A DNA stretch of 64,000 nucleotides, taken from Brevibacterium sp. JSBI002 (GTDB taxonomy: Bacteria; Actinomycetota; Actinomycetes; Actinomycetales; Brevibacteriaceae). Shown here one piece after another: positions 16,230-25,302 of the stretch (position 1 is its first letter; each line of letters starts with the position of its first letter). The notes beneath the pieces were generated by a model that saw only the letters and a program-made list of their open reading frames with translations, did not search any database and was not told the DNA's origin. The translations under genes and the position numbers were made by a program. Where the stretch lies: NCBI RefSeq assembly GCF_026013965.1, contig NZ_CP110341.1, forward strand, positions 3,286,001 to 3,350,000, in the 5' to 3' direction.

Positions 16230-18406
16230 CTACAGCTGCAGGCTCGGGTGGAGCTGAGTGAGAGTGACCATACGCTTGCGACTGCAGACCACGGTTGTGG
16301 CGACCAGGCAGATTGCAGTCATCAGCAGCAGGACCACTGCCGCCTGCGCGGCGATGAACATGTCGCCGCCGGCGACCAGGGTCCGCAGGCCCTTGACCGC
16401 GTGCGTCATCGGCAGGAACGGCGAGATGATCTGGAAGATCTTCGGTGCCGTCTCCACCGGATAGGTTCCGCCTGCCGAAGCGATCTGCAGCATCAGCAGG
16501 ACCAGGGCGATCAGTCTGCCGACACCGCCCAAGGCCGCGACACACAACTGGTGCACGGAGTGGAAACACGCCGCCGCGAGCATCGAGAACAGCAGCGTCC
16601 ACAGCCACGCTCCGGCCGAGAAGTCCAAGGTGAATGCGAGGATCGCATAGAGAACTGCGACTTGAGCGATACCGAAGAGCAGCCCGGGAACGTAGCCGGC
16701 CCAGGCGATGCGCGACGAAGTCGCCGATGAGAACAGCGCCCGATATGGAATGGCGTTGATGACCATATAGGTGATCATTCCGCCGATCCACAGGGCCAAG
16801 GAGACGAAGAACGCGGACAGTCCCTCGCCGTAGGCGTCGACCGCGTTGTCCTTGACCTTGTCTGCATCGACGGGAACAGCCACGACATCCGAACGGTTCT
16901 CCCGGTCCTTCTTGTCATAGGTCGGGATCTGCTCGAGTCCCTTCTGCAGACCATCGGCGAGTTCGCCGGAGCCGTCATCGAGTTTGCCCGCGCCCTTGTC
17001 GAGTTCGGTCGACCCGTCAACGAGCTGTTCCGAACCGTCCTTGAGATCACCGGCTCCGTCCTTGGCCTTCGCCGTGCCGTCCTTGAGCTGGACGGCACCG
17101 TCATGGAGGTCACCCGCTCCCTTGGCGAGCTTTCCCGCGCCTGCGTCGAGCTTGATCAGCCCGGAGTGGAGGTCGTCGGCACCGGTCGCGACCTTCTGCG
17201 CTCCGTCGTCGAGCTGACCGATCTTCTTATCCGCCGTGCGGATCTTGTCCATCACCCCGTCGACCGCGTCGGTCAGCTTGTCCTCGAGGCTCTTGGCTTC
17301 ATCCTTGGCATCGGAGGCGCGCTTGTGCGCGGAATCGAGGTCCTCGCCGAGGCCGTTGGCATCCTCGGCGAGTTTCTTGACGTTCGGGTCGTCCGGATAG
17401 TCCTCCTGCAGCTGCTTGATCCGGTCGTCCATGTCCCCGCGCACGGTGGTGCGGGCGTCGTCGAAGTCCCCTTCGGCGCGCTCGAGCTTCGGTCGCGCTC
17501 CGTCGACGACGTCGTCGGCCTTGCGTTTGACGTCCTCGGCTTTCTTCGTCGCCTCATCGGCGGTGTCGCGCAGCTCGGAGGTGCCGTCGGCGACCTGCCC
17601 GGCACCGTCGGCGAGTTTCTTCGAGCCGTTCTTCGCCTCGGTGGTGGATTTCGCCAGGGTATCGGCTCCGTCGGAGAGGTCGCCGCTGCCTTTCTTCAGC
17701 TCTCCCGCACCGTCGTCGAGGTCGATGAGTCCTGTCTGCAGCGTTCCGATTCCTTTGTCGAGCTTCGTCGTCCCGTCCACGAGCTCTCCGGTGCCGTCGT
17801 GGAGCTGGCCTGCTCCGTCGTGCAGTTCGGCCGCACCCTCCGCGGCCTTCTCCGTCTCGGAGTGGATATCGTTGAATCCGAGATACACCTGGTTGACGTA
17901 CTCGGCGGTCGTCGTCTTACTCAGTCCGTCCTTGATCTCGGAGAGGATGGTCCCGGCCATCTGCCCGACGATGAAGTTGTGGGCGTCGTCGGTGCGCAGC
18001 CGCAGCCCTGCCTGCTCCGGATCGTCACCGCCGGTCGACACGAGCATCTCGGAGAAGTCCGAGGGGATCTCGAGGACCGCGAAGTACTTCCCTTCAGCCA
18101 GCCCCTCGTCGGCTTCTTTCTGGCTGGTCTCCTGCCAGTCGAATCCGCCTTCGCCCTTCGGCGTGATCTCGTCAACGAGTTCCTGACCGGCGTCGAGCTT
18201 CTCTCCGTCCGAGTCGGGCTTCTCGGCGCCGGTATCCTCGTTGACGATCGCTGCCTGCAGCTTGTCGAGGTGCCCGGCCGGTCCCAATTCGAGGCCAGGT
18301 AGAGCCCACCGTAGATCGACGGAATGACGATGATGACGATCATCGCCAAGCGCGTGATCGTGTGGCGTTTGAATCGTGAGAGTTCTAACCAGGGCAGGGA
18401 GAACAT
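16230..18406 (-). pseudogene. YhgE/Pip family ABC-2-like membrane protein, frameshifted near residue 42
   Basis: The start at 18406 follows GAGGAGA and gives MFSLPWLELSRFKRH, a first membrane helix and YLASNWD, the usual YhgE/Pip N-terminus. The frame then breaks near 18283: the homologous continuation PAGHLDKLQAAIVNED lies in the next frame and runs 685 codons to 16230. Restoring one base in GGGACCGGCC reunites both parts (about 725 residues). The middle is full of short DGAGxLxDG-type repeats and coiled coil; five or six helices close the C-terminus. Members include phage-receptor and type VII-related membrane proteins. It is either a real null allele or a sequencing error. The ABC gene directly upstream is its usual partner. 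Confidence 0.8.
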
Positions 18407-18445
18407 TCAGGAATCTCCTCGGATTCGTATACGTGGGCAGGAAGT

Positions 18446-19303
18446 TCAGTGTTCGGACCCGCGATGAGCGGGAGGGTGGGGCGGCAGTTCGAGGTCGACA
18501 ATCGACGGCTCCGCGCGGGAGCCGAGCGACCTGGTGGCGATGTCGAGTTCACTCGAGTCCTCGCAGGAGACGATGACCGTGAGCAGGTCCTGGGGATCCC
18601 GTGATCTGCGCAGCTGCTGGTAGATGAGGATCCCGGCCCAAGCACGGGCTCGGTCGGCGGATTCGCGCAGGTAGTCGATGTTGTCGATGACGACGACAGG
18701 TGGGCGGCTGAGGCTTGCCAGCCCGAATTCGAGGAAGAATTTCTGCAGCTCGCTCAGCTCGGAGACGAATACCTCTCCGTCATCGTCGATGAGGAAGTCC
18801 GCGCACTGGGCGTCCTGCTTCGAGAACGTCCCCGGCGGGAGTTCGTCGATCATCTCACCGGCCGTGGTGAAAGTGTCCCGGATGAGGCCGATGACCTCGC
18901 GCAATGTCGATTTCGACGCCCACGGCTTATACCAGGGCTGCAGCATGATCTGTCGTTCGGCGACGTGCTGAGCGACCGTGAAATCGTCCTCAAGATCCGT
19001 CAGCCCGCCGATATGTCCGACCGCAACCCGCCCGCGCACGGTGCGGGCCTGCTTGCGGATATCGATAGCGCCGAGGCGGCCCTCCCCCGCGGAGACCCGC
19101 ATCCTTCCAGCCAAGGACAGGAGGAGAGAGGTCTTGCCGCTGCCGGCGGGCCCGCGGACGACGGCGATGGCGCCGGTCGGCACCTCGAGGTCGATATCGG
19201 TGAACACATCGCCCTGTTTTCCGGACAGGGACCAGCCGCGCAGCGAGACCGCCGGCGCGTCGATGTCGGCGTCCTCGGCGAGAGTGTCCGTCGTGCTCTC
19301 CAT
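18446..19303 (-). CDS. ABC transporter ATP-binding protein, partner of YhgE/Pip protein
   Basis: About 285 residues. Walker A GPAGSGKTS, a degenerate signature in VSELSELQKFF instead of LSGGQ, and Walker B VVVIDNIDYL. The weak signature and the small hydrophilic design fit the ATPases paired with YhgE/Pip membrane proteins. ATG at 19303 is preferred because GGGAG lies 8 nt upstream; TTG 19318 and ATG 19309 are in frame but badly spaced. It lies 40 nt before the YhgE gene, same strand, so the two form an operon; if the partner is really frameshifted, this ATPase may be idle. Confidence 0.8.
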   Translation of the reverse strand: MESTTDTLAEDADIDAPAVSLRGWSLSGKQGDVFTDIDLEVPTGAIAVVRGPAGSGKTSLLLSLAGRMRVSAGEGRLGAIDIRKQARTVRGRVAVGHIGGLTDLEDDFTVAQHVAERQIMLQPWYKPWASKSTLREVIGLIRDTFTTAGEMIDELPPGTFSKQDAQCADFLIDDDGEVFVSELSELQKFFLEFGLASLSRPPVVVIDNIDYLRESADRARAWAGILIYQQLRRSRDPQDLLTVIVSCEDSSELDIATRSLGSRAEPSIVDLELPPHPPAHRGSEH

Positions 19304-19434
19304 AGCCATCGCTCCCAATCGTCTGTGCCTTCGTCGCTCCGGTCAGTGCCGAAGAATTCTGCACCGCGCAGGTGACTGCAGAATACGCCACTACCGGCAC
19401 GTGGGGGGTGCCCAACGGGCGACTTCATGCGAAA

Positions 19435-19456
19435 TTACCCATTGGTAACTCCAATG
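19435..19456. promoter_or_regulatory. Overlapping palindromes upstream of the ABC gene
   Basis: TTACC-CATT-GGTAA (19435-19448) overlaps CATTGG-TAACT-CCAATG (19440-19456). The sequence is AT-rich for its surroundings and lies 130 nt upstream of the ABC start, as an operator might. The rest of 19457-19738 shows no gene. Confidence 0.4.
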
Positions 19457-19738
19457 AATTCTCTCATGGAAATAGTGGGAGAGTGACCCGAGAAGACCCA
19501 GTTGTCACGAATTGCACATCGGTTTCCTGCACAGAGTCCGTGCGGTCTTTCGATGGGACCGCGGCGCCCTCTAGACGGCCGGGACTGCAAGGCGATTTCA
19601 GGGGTGGGGTCGCACTAGCGAAGACGTCGATGTCCGTTGTCATACGGCGACGAGAATGAGGAGAGAATGAGCACGGCCGATCGCAATCCCACCGGAATGC
19701 ACAGACGGTGGGACTGAGCCCTTCAACGCTGGGCCTCG

Positions 19739-19999
19739 GTGAGGGCGACCGGGATCGTCGCCGGGGGAATCTGGCGACATGCCGTCCATACGCTGCCGAT
19801 GACCTATTCGGCCGGACTGTGGAGCATGAGCTTCCTGCTGGGCATGCGAACGGCGGCGAGCATGCATCTGGGCCGCCCGGGTCGTGTGCCGGCGATCGAA
19901 CTGGTCGGCCAGCACTGGTTCTGGCTCGGACTAGCGGTCTGGGCGATGGTCTTCGTCACCATGGTCACCTCATTCGTCAGAGCCCTCCGCAGTCGCTGA
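19739..19999 (+). pseudogene. 3' remnant of a TDT (tellurite-resistance/dicarboxylate) transporter
   Basis: 86 residues matching only the last two helices of TDT-family transporters: GIWRHAVHTLPMTYSAGLWSM, then LLGM where the family has FPLGMYA, then the terminal helix near WLGLAVWAMVFVTMV. Full members have about 320-400 residues and ten helices; no upstream part can be found in any frame between 19460 and 19739. I read it as a deletion remnant, although GTG at 19739 leaves it open. Confidence 0.55.
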
Positions 20000-20181
20000 T
20001 CCGTCGGACCTCCTCGGCGGGGCGTGTCAGAAAATCAGCAATCGGCGCCGACGTCGGGTCGGCTCGGCGAGGGGATTGCAGTCGCGCATCGGGCACCACC
20101 GAGTTCCATTCCCACCACACGTCGCACCTCACCCCGGTCCTCGCAATGCGCCCTCCCGGCAGCACAACGCCCCGCCGGCGG

Positions 20182-20211
20182 CATCTTGCACCGATGCAAA
20201 GGTGCGAGATG
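20182..20211. terminator. Hairpin with one mismatch, in gene-free gap 20000-20308
   Basis: Arms CATCTTGCACC and GGTGCGAGATG around 8 nt. The rest of this 309-nt gap contains a small inverted repeat GTTGC-N6-GCAAC (20244-20259) and no credible gene. Confidence 0.4.
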
Positions 20212-20308
20212 ACACTGACGGGGCATGATGGCTGCGCAGCTGTGTTGCGTATCAGCAACTAGACGTGATGCTCCGTCCGAGCACAGGCGCCGCAGTCAGA
20301 CCTCGAAA

Positions 20309-20899
20309 TCAGGCGTCGAAACGCTGCCCCTCGGGCTTAGGCGGCATGATCTCCATGACGAGCACAACGATTCCGCCGATAGAGGTGAGGGTGAGCAGGT
20401 AGAAGAGGCCGGAGAAGCCTGCATCATGGAGGCGGCGCCAGGAGACAGCGATCGACGGCACGATCGTGGCCAGGAAAAACACGCCGAGAAGGACTCCGCC
20501 GATGCCCATCAGTGCAACGCCGCCGCCTGAGGGCGCCCCGCCGCCGTAGGGATCGGCGGAAGCAGACGTCGCCATCATCACGGCTCCGATGACGACGAGA
20601 ATGTAGGGCACCAGCGCAACGAGAACGCAGAACAGCGTCGCCCACCAGAACTCACTGCGCGAGGCCCGCCCGCTGAACTTCGCGTAGTTCTTGAAGAAGC
20701 GCTTGACGGCTTGGCCGAAGGATGCGCCGTAGAGCGGCAGTGAGAGGTCATCGGGGCTGGCCGCACCACGGGGTGCGCCACCGTAGGCCTGACCTCCGAA
20801 GCCCTGCCCTCCGTAGCCCTGGCCGGCCGGCACTCCGGCTCCTGGCGCCCCTTGACCCGGTGCGTCGGAGTTGTATGCTGCATTCGCGTCGTAGGACAT
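20309..20899 (-). CDS. DUF805 membrane protein
   Basis: 196 residues. A Gly/Gln/Ala-rich disordered N-terminus (about 1-50) is followed by the DUF805 core: FFKNYAKFSGRASRSEFWW, then three or four helices and WRRLHDAGFSGLFYLL. DUF805 proteins (YhaH/YhaI type) are inner-membrane proteins of unknown function. GAAGG precedes the ATG at 20899; an ATG four codons upstream overlaps that site and is less likely. Transcribed alone. Confidence 0.8.
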   Translation of the reverse strand: MSYDANAAYNSDAPGQGAPGAGVPAGQGYGGQGFGGQAYGGAPRGAASPDDLSLPLYGASFGQAVKRFFKNYAKFSGRASRSEFWWATLFCVLVALVPYILVVIGAVMMATSASADPYGGGAPSGGGVALMGIGGVLLGVFFLATIVPSIAVSWRRLHDAGFSGLFYLLTLTSIGGIVVLVMEIMPPKPEGQRFDA

Positions 20900-21088
20900 G
20901 ATGACCTTCATCTGTAGGTGACGTTTCTGGTCGCATTCCGTCGTCGATAAGCAGAGTTCTCTCAGTCGATCTTCAGATTGCGCGAAATCTATTCTGCCCT
21001 AGGCTCTCCGTCGATCATTTGTCGAACCGGTTTCAGATCTGCAACACAGCTCTTGATTCACTCACTAGTCATGCTCCGGACACGGAAA

Positions 21089-21125
21089 CGGCGCCCGCAC
21101 AGATCAACTGTCTGCGCGGGCGCCG
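21089..21125 (-). terminator. Terminator after the MarR-linked MFS gene
   Basis: 15-bp stem with one G-T pair (arms 21089-21103, 21111-21125). On the minus strand it is followed by CGTTTCCG, a weak T-run. It lies 54 nt beyond the MFS stop. Confidence 0.6.
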
Positions 21126-21178
21126 CACTCGACATCGGGTTCAGTCCCGGGTGCCCAGCCTCGAAACGGACGTGAGAC

Positions 21179-22492
21179 TCAGGCATCGCCTCCGGTGAGG
21201 GCATAAGCCTCGTCGACCGGTGACTCATCGATATGCCCGTCGACTCGACGCAGCTTCTTCCAACCGAGTGAGATGACGACGACCGACAGCAGCACAGCCC
21301 CCGCACCGAAGAGGTACGGAGATCCCGCACTGATGGATTCCGATACCGCACCGGCGACGATCGGCGCCACGGCACCGCCGATGAAACGCACACCCGAATA
21401 GGTCCCCGAGGCGACCGGACGAGGCAGGTCGCTGACCTCCATCGCTGATTCGGTGAACACCGTGTTGAGCACGCCCAGAAGCATGCCGGCCACGATGATG
21501 CAGACGATGATTCCGGCCAGCGACTCGACGAGGAAGGACATCACGCCAAGCAGCACGGCCAGTGCGACCAGGGTGACGATGAGGCTGCGACGACGCCCGA
21601 TCCGCTTGGTCAGCACGGGAGCGCCGAACACCGAGGTGATCGCCACGCAGATGCCCCAGCCGAAGAAGACGTAGCCGAGACCCATGGCCCCGAAGTCCTC
21701 CATGCCCATCTTCGCGGCGGCAGCCTCGACGGGGAACGGGCTGTAAGCCAGCAGAATGAAGAAGCCGAAGTTGTAGAGCAGAGCGGAGACACCGAGGATG
21801 GCCACACCCGGGCGAGCCAGCGCACGGAAGGTGGCGCTGAGCCTGATCGGCTCCGCCGAAGCTCCGTTCGAGCTCGTGCCGCTGGGCAGCAGAACGATGA
21901 TGGCGATAAAGCCGATCGCCATGAGCACGGCGGTGCCGAAGAACGGCCCCCGCCACGAAATGCCGCCGAGGAGTCCGCCGAGCAGGGGCCCGGTGGCGAT
22001 GCCCACGCCCAGAGCCGCCTCGTAGAGGATGATCGCCTTCTCAGCACCACCGGACGCAGCACCGACGATCGTCGACAGAGCGGTGGAGATGAACAGCGCG
22101 TTGCCCAGACCCCAACCGGCACGGAAGCCGATGATCTGGTCGACGGAACCGGAGAATCCGGCCAGAGCCGCGAACGCGACGATGAGTACGAGACCGATGA
22201 GCAGTGTGGTCTTCGCACCGATGCGGGAGGACAGGAAGCTCGTGAAGAACATCATTCCGCCGGTGATGAACAGGTAGCTGGTGAACAGCAGCATCGATTG
22301 GGCGGGGCTGGCGTCGAGCTCGGCCGAGATAGCCGGCAGGATCGGATCGACCAGGCCGATGCCCATGAAGGCGATGACCGCGGCGAACGCGACCGCCCAG
22401 ACGGCACGCGGCTGGCGAAGGATCGACGCTCCCGCCCCGGAATCGCCGGGTGTTTCGTCCCCTGGTGTTTCGTTGTCTGCTGGCGCTCTCAT
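21179..22492 (-). CDS. MFS drug efflux transporter (TetA/Bcr-like)
   Basis: 437 residues with 12 predicted helices. Helix 1 ends GIGLVDPILPAIS, typical of drug/H+ antiporters, and SRIGAKTTLLIG is the loop 2-3 motif. An acidic tail-like N-terminus (about 30 residues, with repeated GDETPGD) precedes helix 1. AAAGGAG is about 12 nt before ATG, a loose fit. The marR gene lies 89 nt upstream on the same strand, so the two form a repressor-pump unit that drugs or phenolic compounds would induce. Confidence 0.88.
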   Translation of the reverse strand: MRAPADNETPGDETPGDSGAGASILRQPRAVWAVAFAAVIAFMGIGLVDPILPAISAELDASPAQSMLLFTSYLFITGGMMFFTSFLSSRIGAKTTLLIGLVLIVAFAALAGFSGSVDQIIGFRAGWGLGNALFISTALSTIVGAASGGAEKAIILYEAALGVGIATGPLLGGLLGGISWRGPFFGTAVLMAIGFIAIIVLLPSGTSSNGASAEPIRLSATFRALARPGVAILGVSALLYNFGFFILLAYSPFPVEAAAAKMGMEDFGAMGLGYVFFGWGICVAITSVFGAPVLTKRIGRRRSLIVTLVALAVLLGVMSFLVESLAGIIVCIIVAGMLLGVLNTVFTESAMEVSDLPRPVASGTYSGVRFIGGAVAPIVAGAVSESISAGSPYLFGAGAVLLSVVVISLGWKKLRRVDGHIDESPVDEAYALTGGDA

Positions 22493-22581
22493 CTGCTGGT
22501 CGCGTCTCCTTTCCTATGGTGCGTTCCGCTTGCGAAGTCCGCTTCGGAAGCGAGGTTGAAAAACTGAGGTGTGCGCTGCGG

Positions 22582-23070
22582 CTAGCCCGCGGCCGAGTCG
22601 GAGTCCGATTCGTCGTCGGGTTCGTCGACGCCGTCGACCGGGTGACGGTCCTTGAGGAAGTCCGAGACCAGTCCGAGCGCACGATCGACGCTCTGCCGCT
22701 CCTCGACGCTCAGCGACTCGAAGTAGGGCTGCATCTGCTCGATCATGATCGACCGGTTCTCCGCCAGCCTCGCCCGTCCGGCTTCGGTGAGAGAGAACTG
22801 CGACGCCCGGCCGTCCGTGGGACTGGGTTCGCGCACGACGAGTCCGGCTTCTTCGAGTCTGGCGAGGAGTTTCGTCGCCGCGGGCTGAGAGCTCAGATAT
22901 CCTTGCGCGAAATGGCCCACCCGTACGGGCTGATACTGCTCGACGACTGCGAGCGCACGCAGCGCCGCCAGCGAGTTCTCATTGCCGATCACTCGTCGAA
23001 ACGCTCTGGTCAGGCGCGACGAGACGACAACGAGCCGCGACACGAGTTCAGCCGAATCCACATCATCCAT
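22582..23070 (-). CDS. MarR-family transcriptional regulator
   Basis: 162 residues, winged-helix MarR fold with recognition helix SSQPAATKLLARLEEAGLVVRE and wing DGRASQFSLTEAG. The C-terminus is an acidic tail (DEPDDESDSD). It probably represses itself and the MFS gene behind it. ATG at 23070 has TATAAA 6 nt upstream and no ribosome site, so a leaderless mRNA is expected; an inverted repeat overlaps both. Confidence 0.88.
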   Translation of the reverse strand: MDDVDSAELVSRLVVVSSRLTRAFRRVIGNENSLAALRALAVVEQYQPVRVGHFAQGYLSSQPAATKLLARLEEAGLVVREPSPTDGRASQFSLTEAGRARLAENRSIMIEQMQPYFESLSVEERQSVDRALGLVSDFLKDRHPVDGVDEPDDESDSDSAAG

Positions 23071-23095
23071 AACTTATTTATATACCCGGGTTATG
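23068..23095. promoter_or_regulatory. Putative MarR operator over marR start and -10
   Basis: CATAAC at 23068-23073 and GTTATG at 23090-23095 are complementary and enclose the -10 hexamer TATAAA (23077-23082, minus strand). Binding would block the promoter directly. Confidence 0.5.
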
Positions 23096-23199
23096 CATTT
23101 CGGCAAATCATGGTCACCGCGAGCGCAGCCCCACCCAGATGTCACCATGTGACGGACCTCACGGCCGCCTCGGTGATGGTCATGCTACTCTGGCCTCAC

Positions 23200-23322
23200 A
23201 TGTTCCGGGGACGGTGAAATTCCGTACCGGCGGTCATAGTCCGCGAGCCGCTCGCATTCGTGCAGGCGGTTGATTCGGTGAAATTCCGAAACCGACAGTC
23301 AGAGTCTGGATGGGAGGAGCAT
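23200..23322 (+). ncRNA. FMN riboswitch (RFN element)
   Basis: All conserved RFN blocks are visible in order: GGTGAAATTCCGTACCGGCGG, AGTCCGCGAGC, GGTTGATTCGGTGAAATTCC, ACCGACAGTCAGAGTCTGG and ATGGGAGGAG. The closing stem pairs ATGTTCC (23200-23206) with GGAGCAT (23316-23322). It controls the ribD-ribE-ribBA-ribH operon in response to FMN. A TACTCT -10-like hexamer lies just upstream at 23185-23190. Confidence 0.97.
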
Positions 23323-23409
23323 GGTGGCCTCGGCCGCTGTGTCTGGTGCAATCGACCGCACCGTCGCACGCGACTGAGACGCCCTGATGGTTGCACCCGC
23401 AATATCCTC

Positions 23410-23437
23410 CCTCCCGGCGAAGGCTCGGGAGGTTTTT
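23410..23437 (+). terminator. Riboswitch expression platform: terminator stem that also contains the ribD ribosome site
   Basis: CCTCCCG (23410-23416), a 9-nt loop, CGGGAGG (23426-23432) and TTTTT. The 3' arm GGGAGG is also the ribD Shine-Dalgarno, 6 nt before ATG, so the same stem can stop transcription and hide the start site. Confidence 0.8.
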
Positions 23438-23438
23438 C

Positions 23439-24533
23439 ATGGGCGCGCAGCCAGGCGACGCAGCGGAATTCACGGACCTCGAATCCGCGGCGATGACCGC
23501 TGCCCTCAATGCGGCCCGCGAAGGTGTTCGCGGAGCGAATCCGCTGGTGGGCGCGGCAATCCTGACAGCCGACGGGCAGATCGTCACCGGTCACCACGGA
23601 GGTGCGGGCACGCCCCACGCCGAGGTGGACGCGATCACCACCGCCCACGACCTCGACATCGATCTGACCACCTCGACGCTGTTCGTCACGCTCGAGCCCT
23701 GCGCCCATCATGGCCGGACCGGCCCCTGCACCGAGGCGATCATCAACGCTGCGATCCCCTCCGTCGTCTTCGCCGCCCCCGATCCGAACCCATTGGCCGC
23801 GGGCGGCGGACAGACCCTCGCCGAGGCGGGGCTGACGGTCCGTTCGGGACTGCACGAAGAGGACTCCCGCGCTCTCAATTCCCGCTGGGTCCGGTCGACG
23901 GCCGAGACCCGCCCGTTCGTCTCGGCGAAGATCGCACAGAGCCTCGACGGGGCCGTCGCCGCCGCCGATGGAACCAGTCAGTGGATCACCTCCGCGGAGT
24001 CTCGCGCACACGCTCACGAGGTCCGCTCACGCGTCGATGCCGTCCTCGTCGGCACCGGCACCGCCGTGGCCGACGATCCGCGTCTCAATGCCCGCGGCCC
24101 GGACGGAATCGCGCTCGACGACCAGCCGCGGCCCGTCGTGCTCGGTACCTCGGAACTGCCTGTCACATCGTTTCTCGCCCTCAACCCGAACACTCTGCAG
24201 CTGCGCTCCCCCGATGTCCGTTCGGCCTTGGACGAACTGTACGCCGCAGGAGTGCGCCACCTCCTCGTCGAAGGCGGGCCGACGGTGCTGGGCGCGTTCT
24301 TCTCCGCAGGGATCGTCGACGAGGTCTTCTGCTATCAGGCTCCGCTGCTCATCGGCCCCGGCCGCAGCAGCGTCGACGGCTTGGACATCGGCACCCTGTC
24401 CGAGGCGCTGCAGCTGATCCCCGACGACACGGAGACACAGGCGGTGTCACGGCTCGGCCCGGACTTCCTGCTGCACTTCACAACTGCGGATCCGGAACCT
24501 GTCGAAACCGGCTCCCCCGAACCAGGTACGTAG
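23439..24533 (+). CDS. ribD: Bifunctional riboflavin deaminase/reductase RibD
   Basis: 364 residues. The N-terminal zinc deaminase domain carries HAEVDA and PCAHHGRTGPC (ligands His, Cys, Cys); the C-terminal RibD reductase carries AKIAQSLDG, SAESRAHAHEVRSRVDAVLVGTGT and HLLVEGGPTVLG. It converts the GTP cyclohydrolase product to the ribitylamino-pyrimidinedione in two steps, in the cytoplasm. ATG at 23439 has GGGAGG 6 nt upstream; upstream in-frame codons lie inside the terminator and are not used. First gene of the riboflavin operon; ribE follows after 52 nt. Confidence 0.95.
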   Translation: MGAQPGDAAEFTDLESAAMTAALNAAREGVRGANPLVGAAILTADGQIVTGHHGGAGTPHAEVDAITTAHDLDIDLTTSTLFVTLEPCAHHGRTGPCTEAIINAAIPSVVFAAPDPNPLAAGGGQTLAEAGLTVRSGLHEEDSRALNSRWVRSTAETRPFVSAKIAQSLDGAVAAADGTSQWITSAESRAHAHEVRSRVDAVLVGTGTAVADDPRLNARGPDGIALDDQPRPVVLGTSELPVTSFLALNPNTLQLRSPDVRSALDELYAAGVRHLLVEGGPTVLGAFFSAGIVDEVFCYQAPLLIGPGRSSVDGLDIGTLSEALQLIPDDTETQAVSRLGPDFLLHFTTADPEPVETGSPEPGT

Positions 24534-24585
24534 CCGCCGCACTCCCCCAACCACCACCGACCACCGCCTCAGAATCTGGAGTCAC

Positions 24586-25302
24586 ATGTTCACCGGAATC
24601 ATCGAAGAACTCGGCACCGTCGAGTCCATCGAGCACACGAACGATTCGGCCGCGATCACCATCGACGCCGGCCCCCTCGTCGCCGACCTCGACCTCGGCG
24701 GCTCGCTGTCCGTCAACGGAGTCTGCCTGACCTCGACGAGGTGGCCCACCGAGCAGCGTCCCGGCCTATTCACCGCCGAGGTCATGGGCGAGACCCTGCG
24801 CCTGACCGGACTCGGCACCTTGACCACGGGCGACCGCGTCAACCTGGAACGCTGCACGCCCGCCTCGGGGCGCTTCGACGGGCATGTCGTCCAAGGACAC
24901 GTCGACGGACGCGGCAAACTCCTTAACCGCATCGACCGACCCGACTGGTCGACCCTGCGCATCGGGATCCCGAACGACCTCGCACCGCTGACCGCGATCA
25001 AGGGGTCGATCGCGCTCAATGGTGTGTCGCTGACGCTCACGGCCGTGTCCGAACCGAGCGCACCCTCGGCGTGGGTGGAGGTCGGCCTCATTCCAGCCAC
25101 CCTGGCACACACGACGTTCGGCGAGCTGCCGGTAGGCGCGGCCGTGAACGTCGAGGTCGACGTGCTCGCGAAGTACACCGCACGCCTCCTGTCCTTCCGC
25201 ACCGATGGCGGCGCCGCCGACGCAGTCCCCACTCACTCGAGCCCCTCCTCGGCGGACTCATCGCTTTCGAACAACACCCAGCAAGGAGTCGATCATGACT
25301 GA
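24586..25302 (+). CDS. ribE: Riboflavin synthase alpha chain
   Basis: 238 residues with two tandem lumazine-binding barrels, each with an FTGIIEELGTVE- or GHVDGRG-like signature; the N-terminal MFTGIIEELG is diagnostic. The enzyme dismutates two 6,7-dimethyl-8-ribityllumazines to riboflavin. The last 35 residues are a Ser/Ala-rich, probably disordered extension. The stop overlaps the ribBA start by 8 nt (ATG at 25295), indicating translational coupling. Confidence 0.95.
   Translation: MFTGIIEELGTVESIEHTNDSAAITIDAGPLVADLDLGGSLSVNGVCLTSTRWPTEQRPGLFTAEVMGETLRLTGLGTLTTGDRVNLERCTPASGRFDGHVVQGHVDGRGKLLNRIDRPDWSTLRIGIPNDLAPLTAIKGSIALNGVSLTLTAVSEPSAPSAWVEVGLIPATLAHTTFGELPVGAAVNVEVDVLAKYTARLLSFRTDGGAADAVPTHSSPSSADSSLSNNTQQGVDHD

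Noticed and set aside
23391..23438. Earlier in-frame start for ribD
   Set aside because: It lies inside the riboswitch terminator; GGGAGG 6 nt before 23439 gives a far better start.
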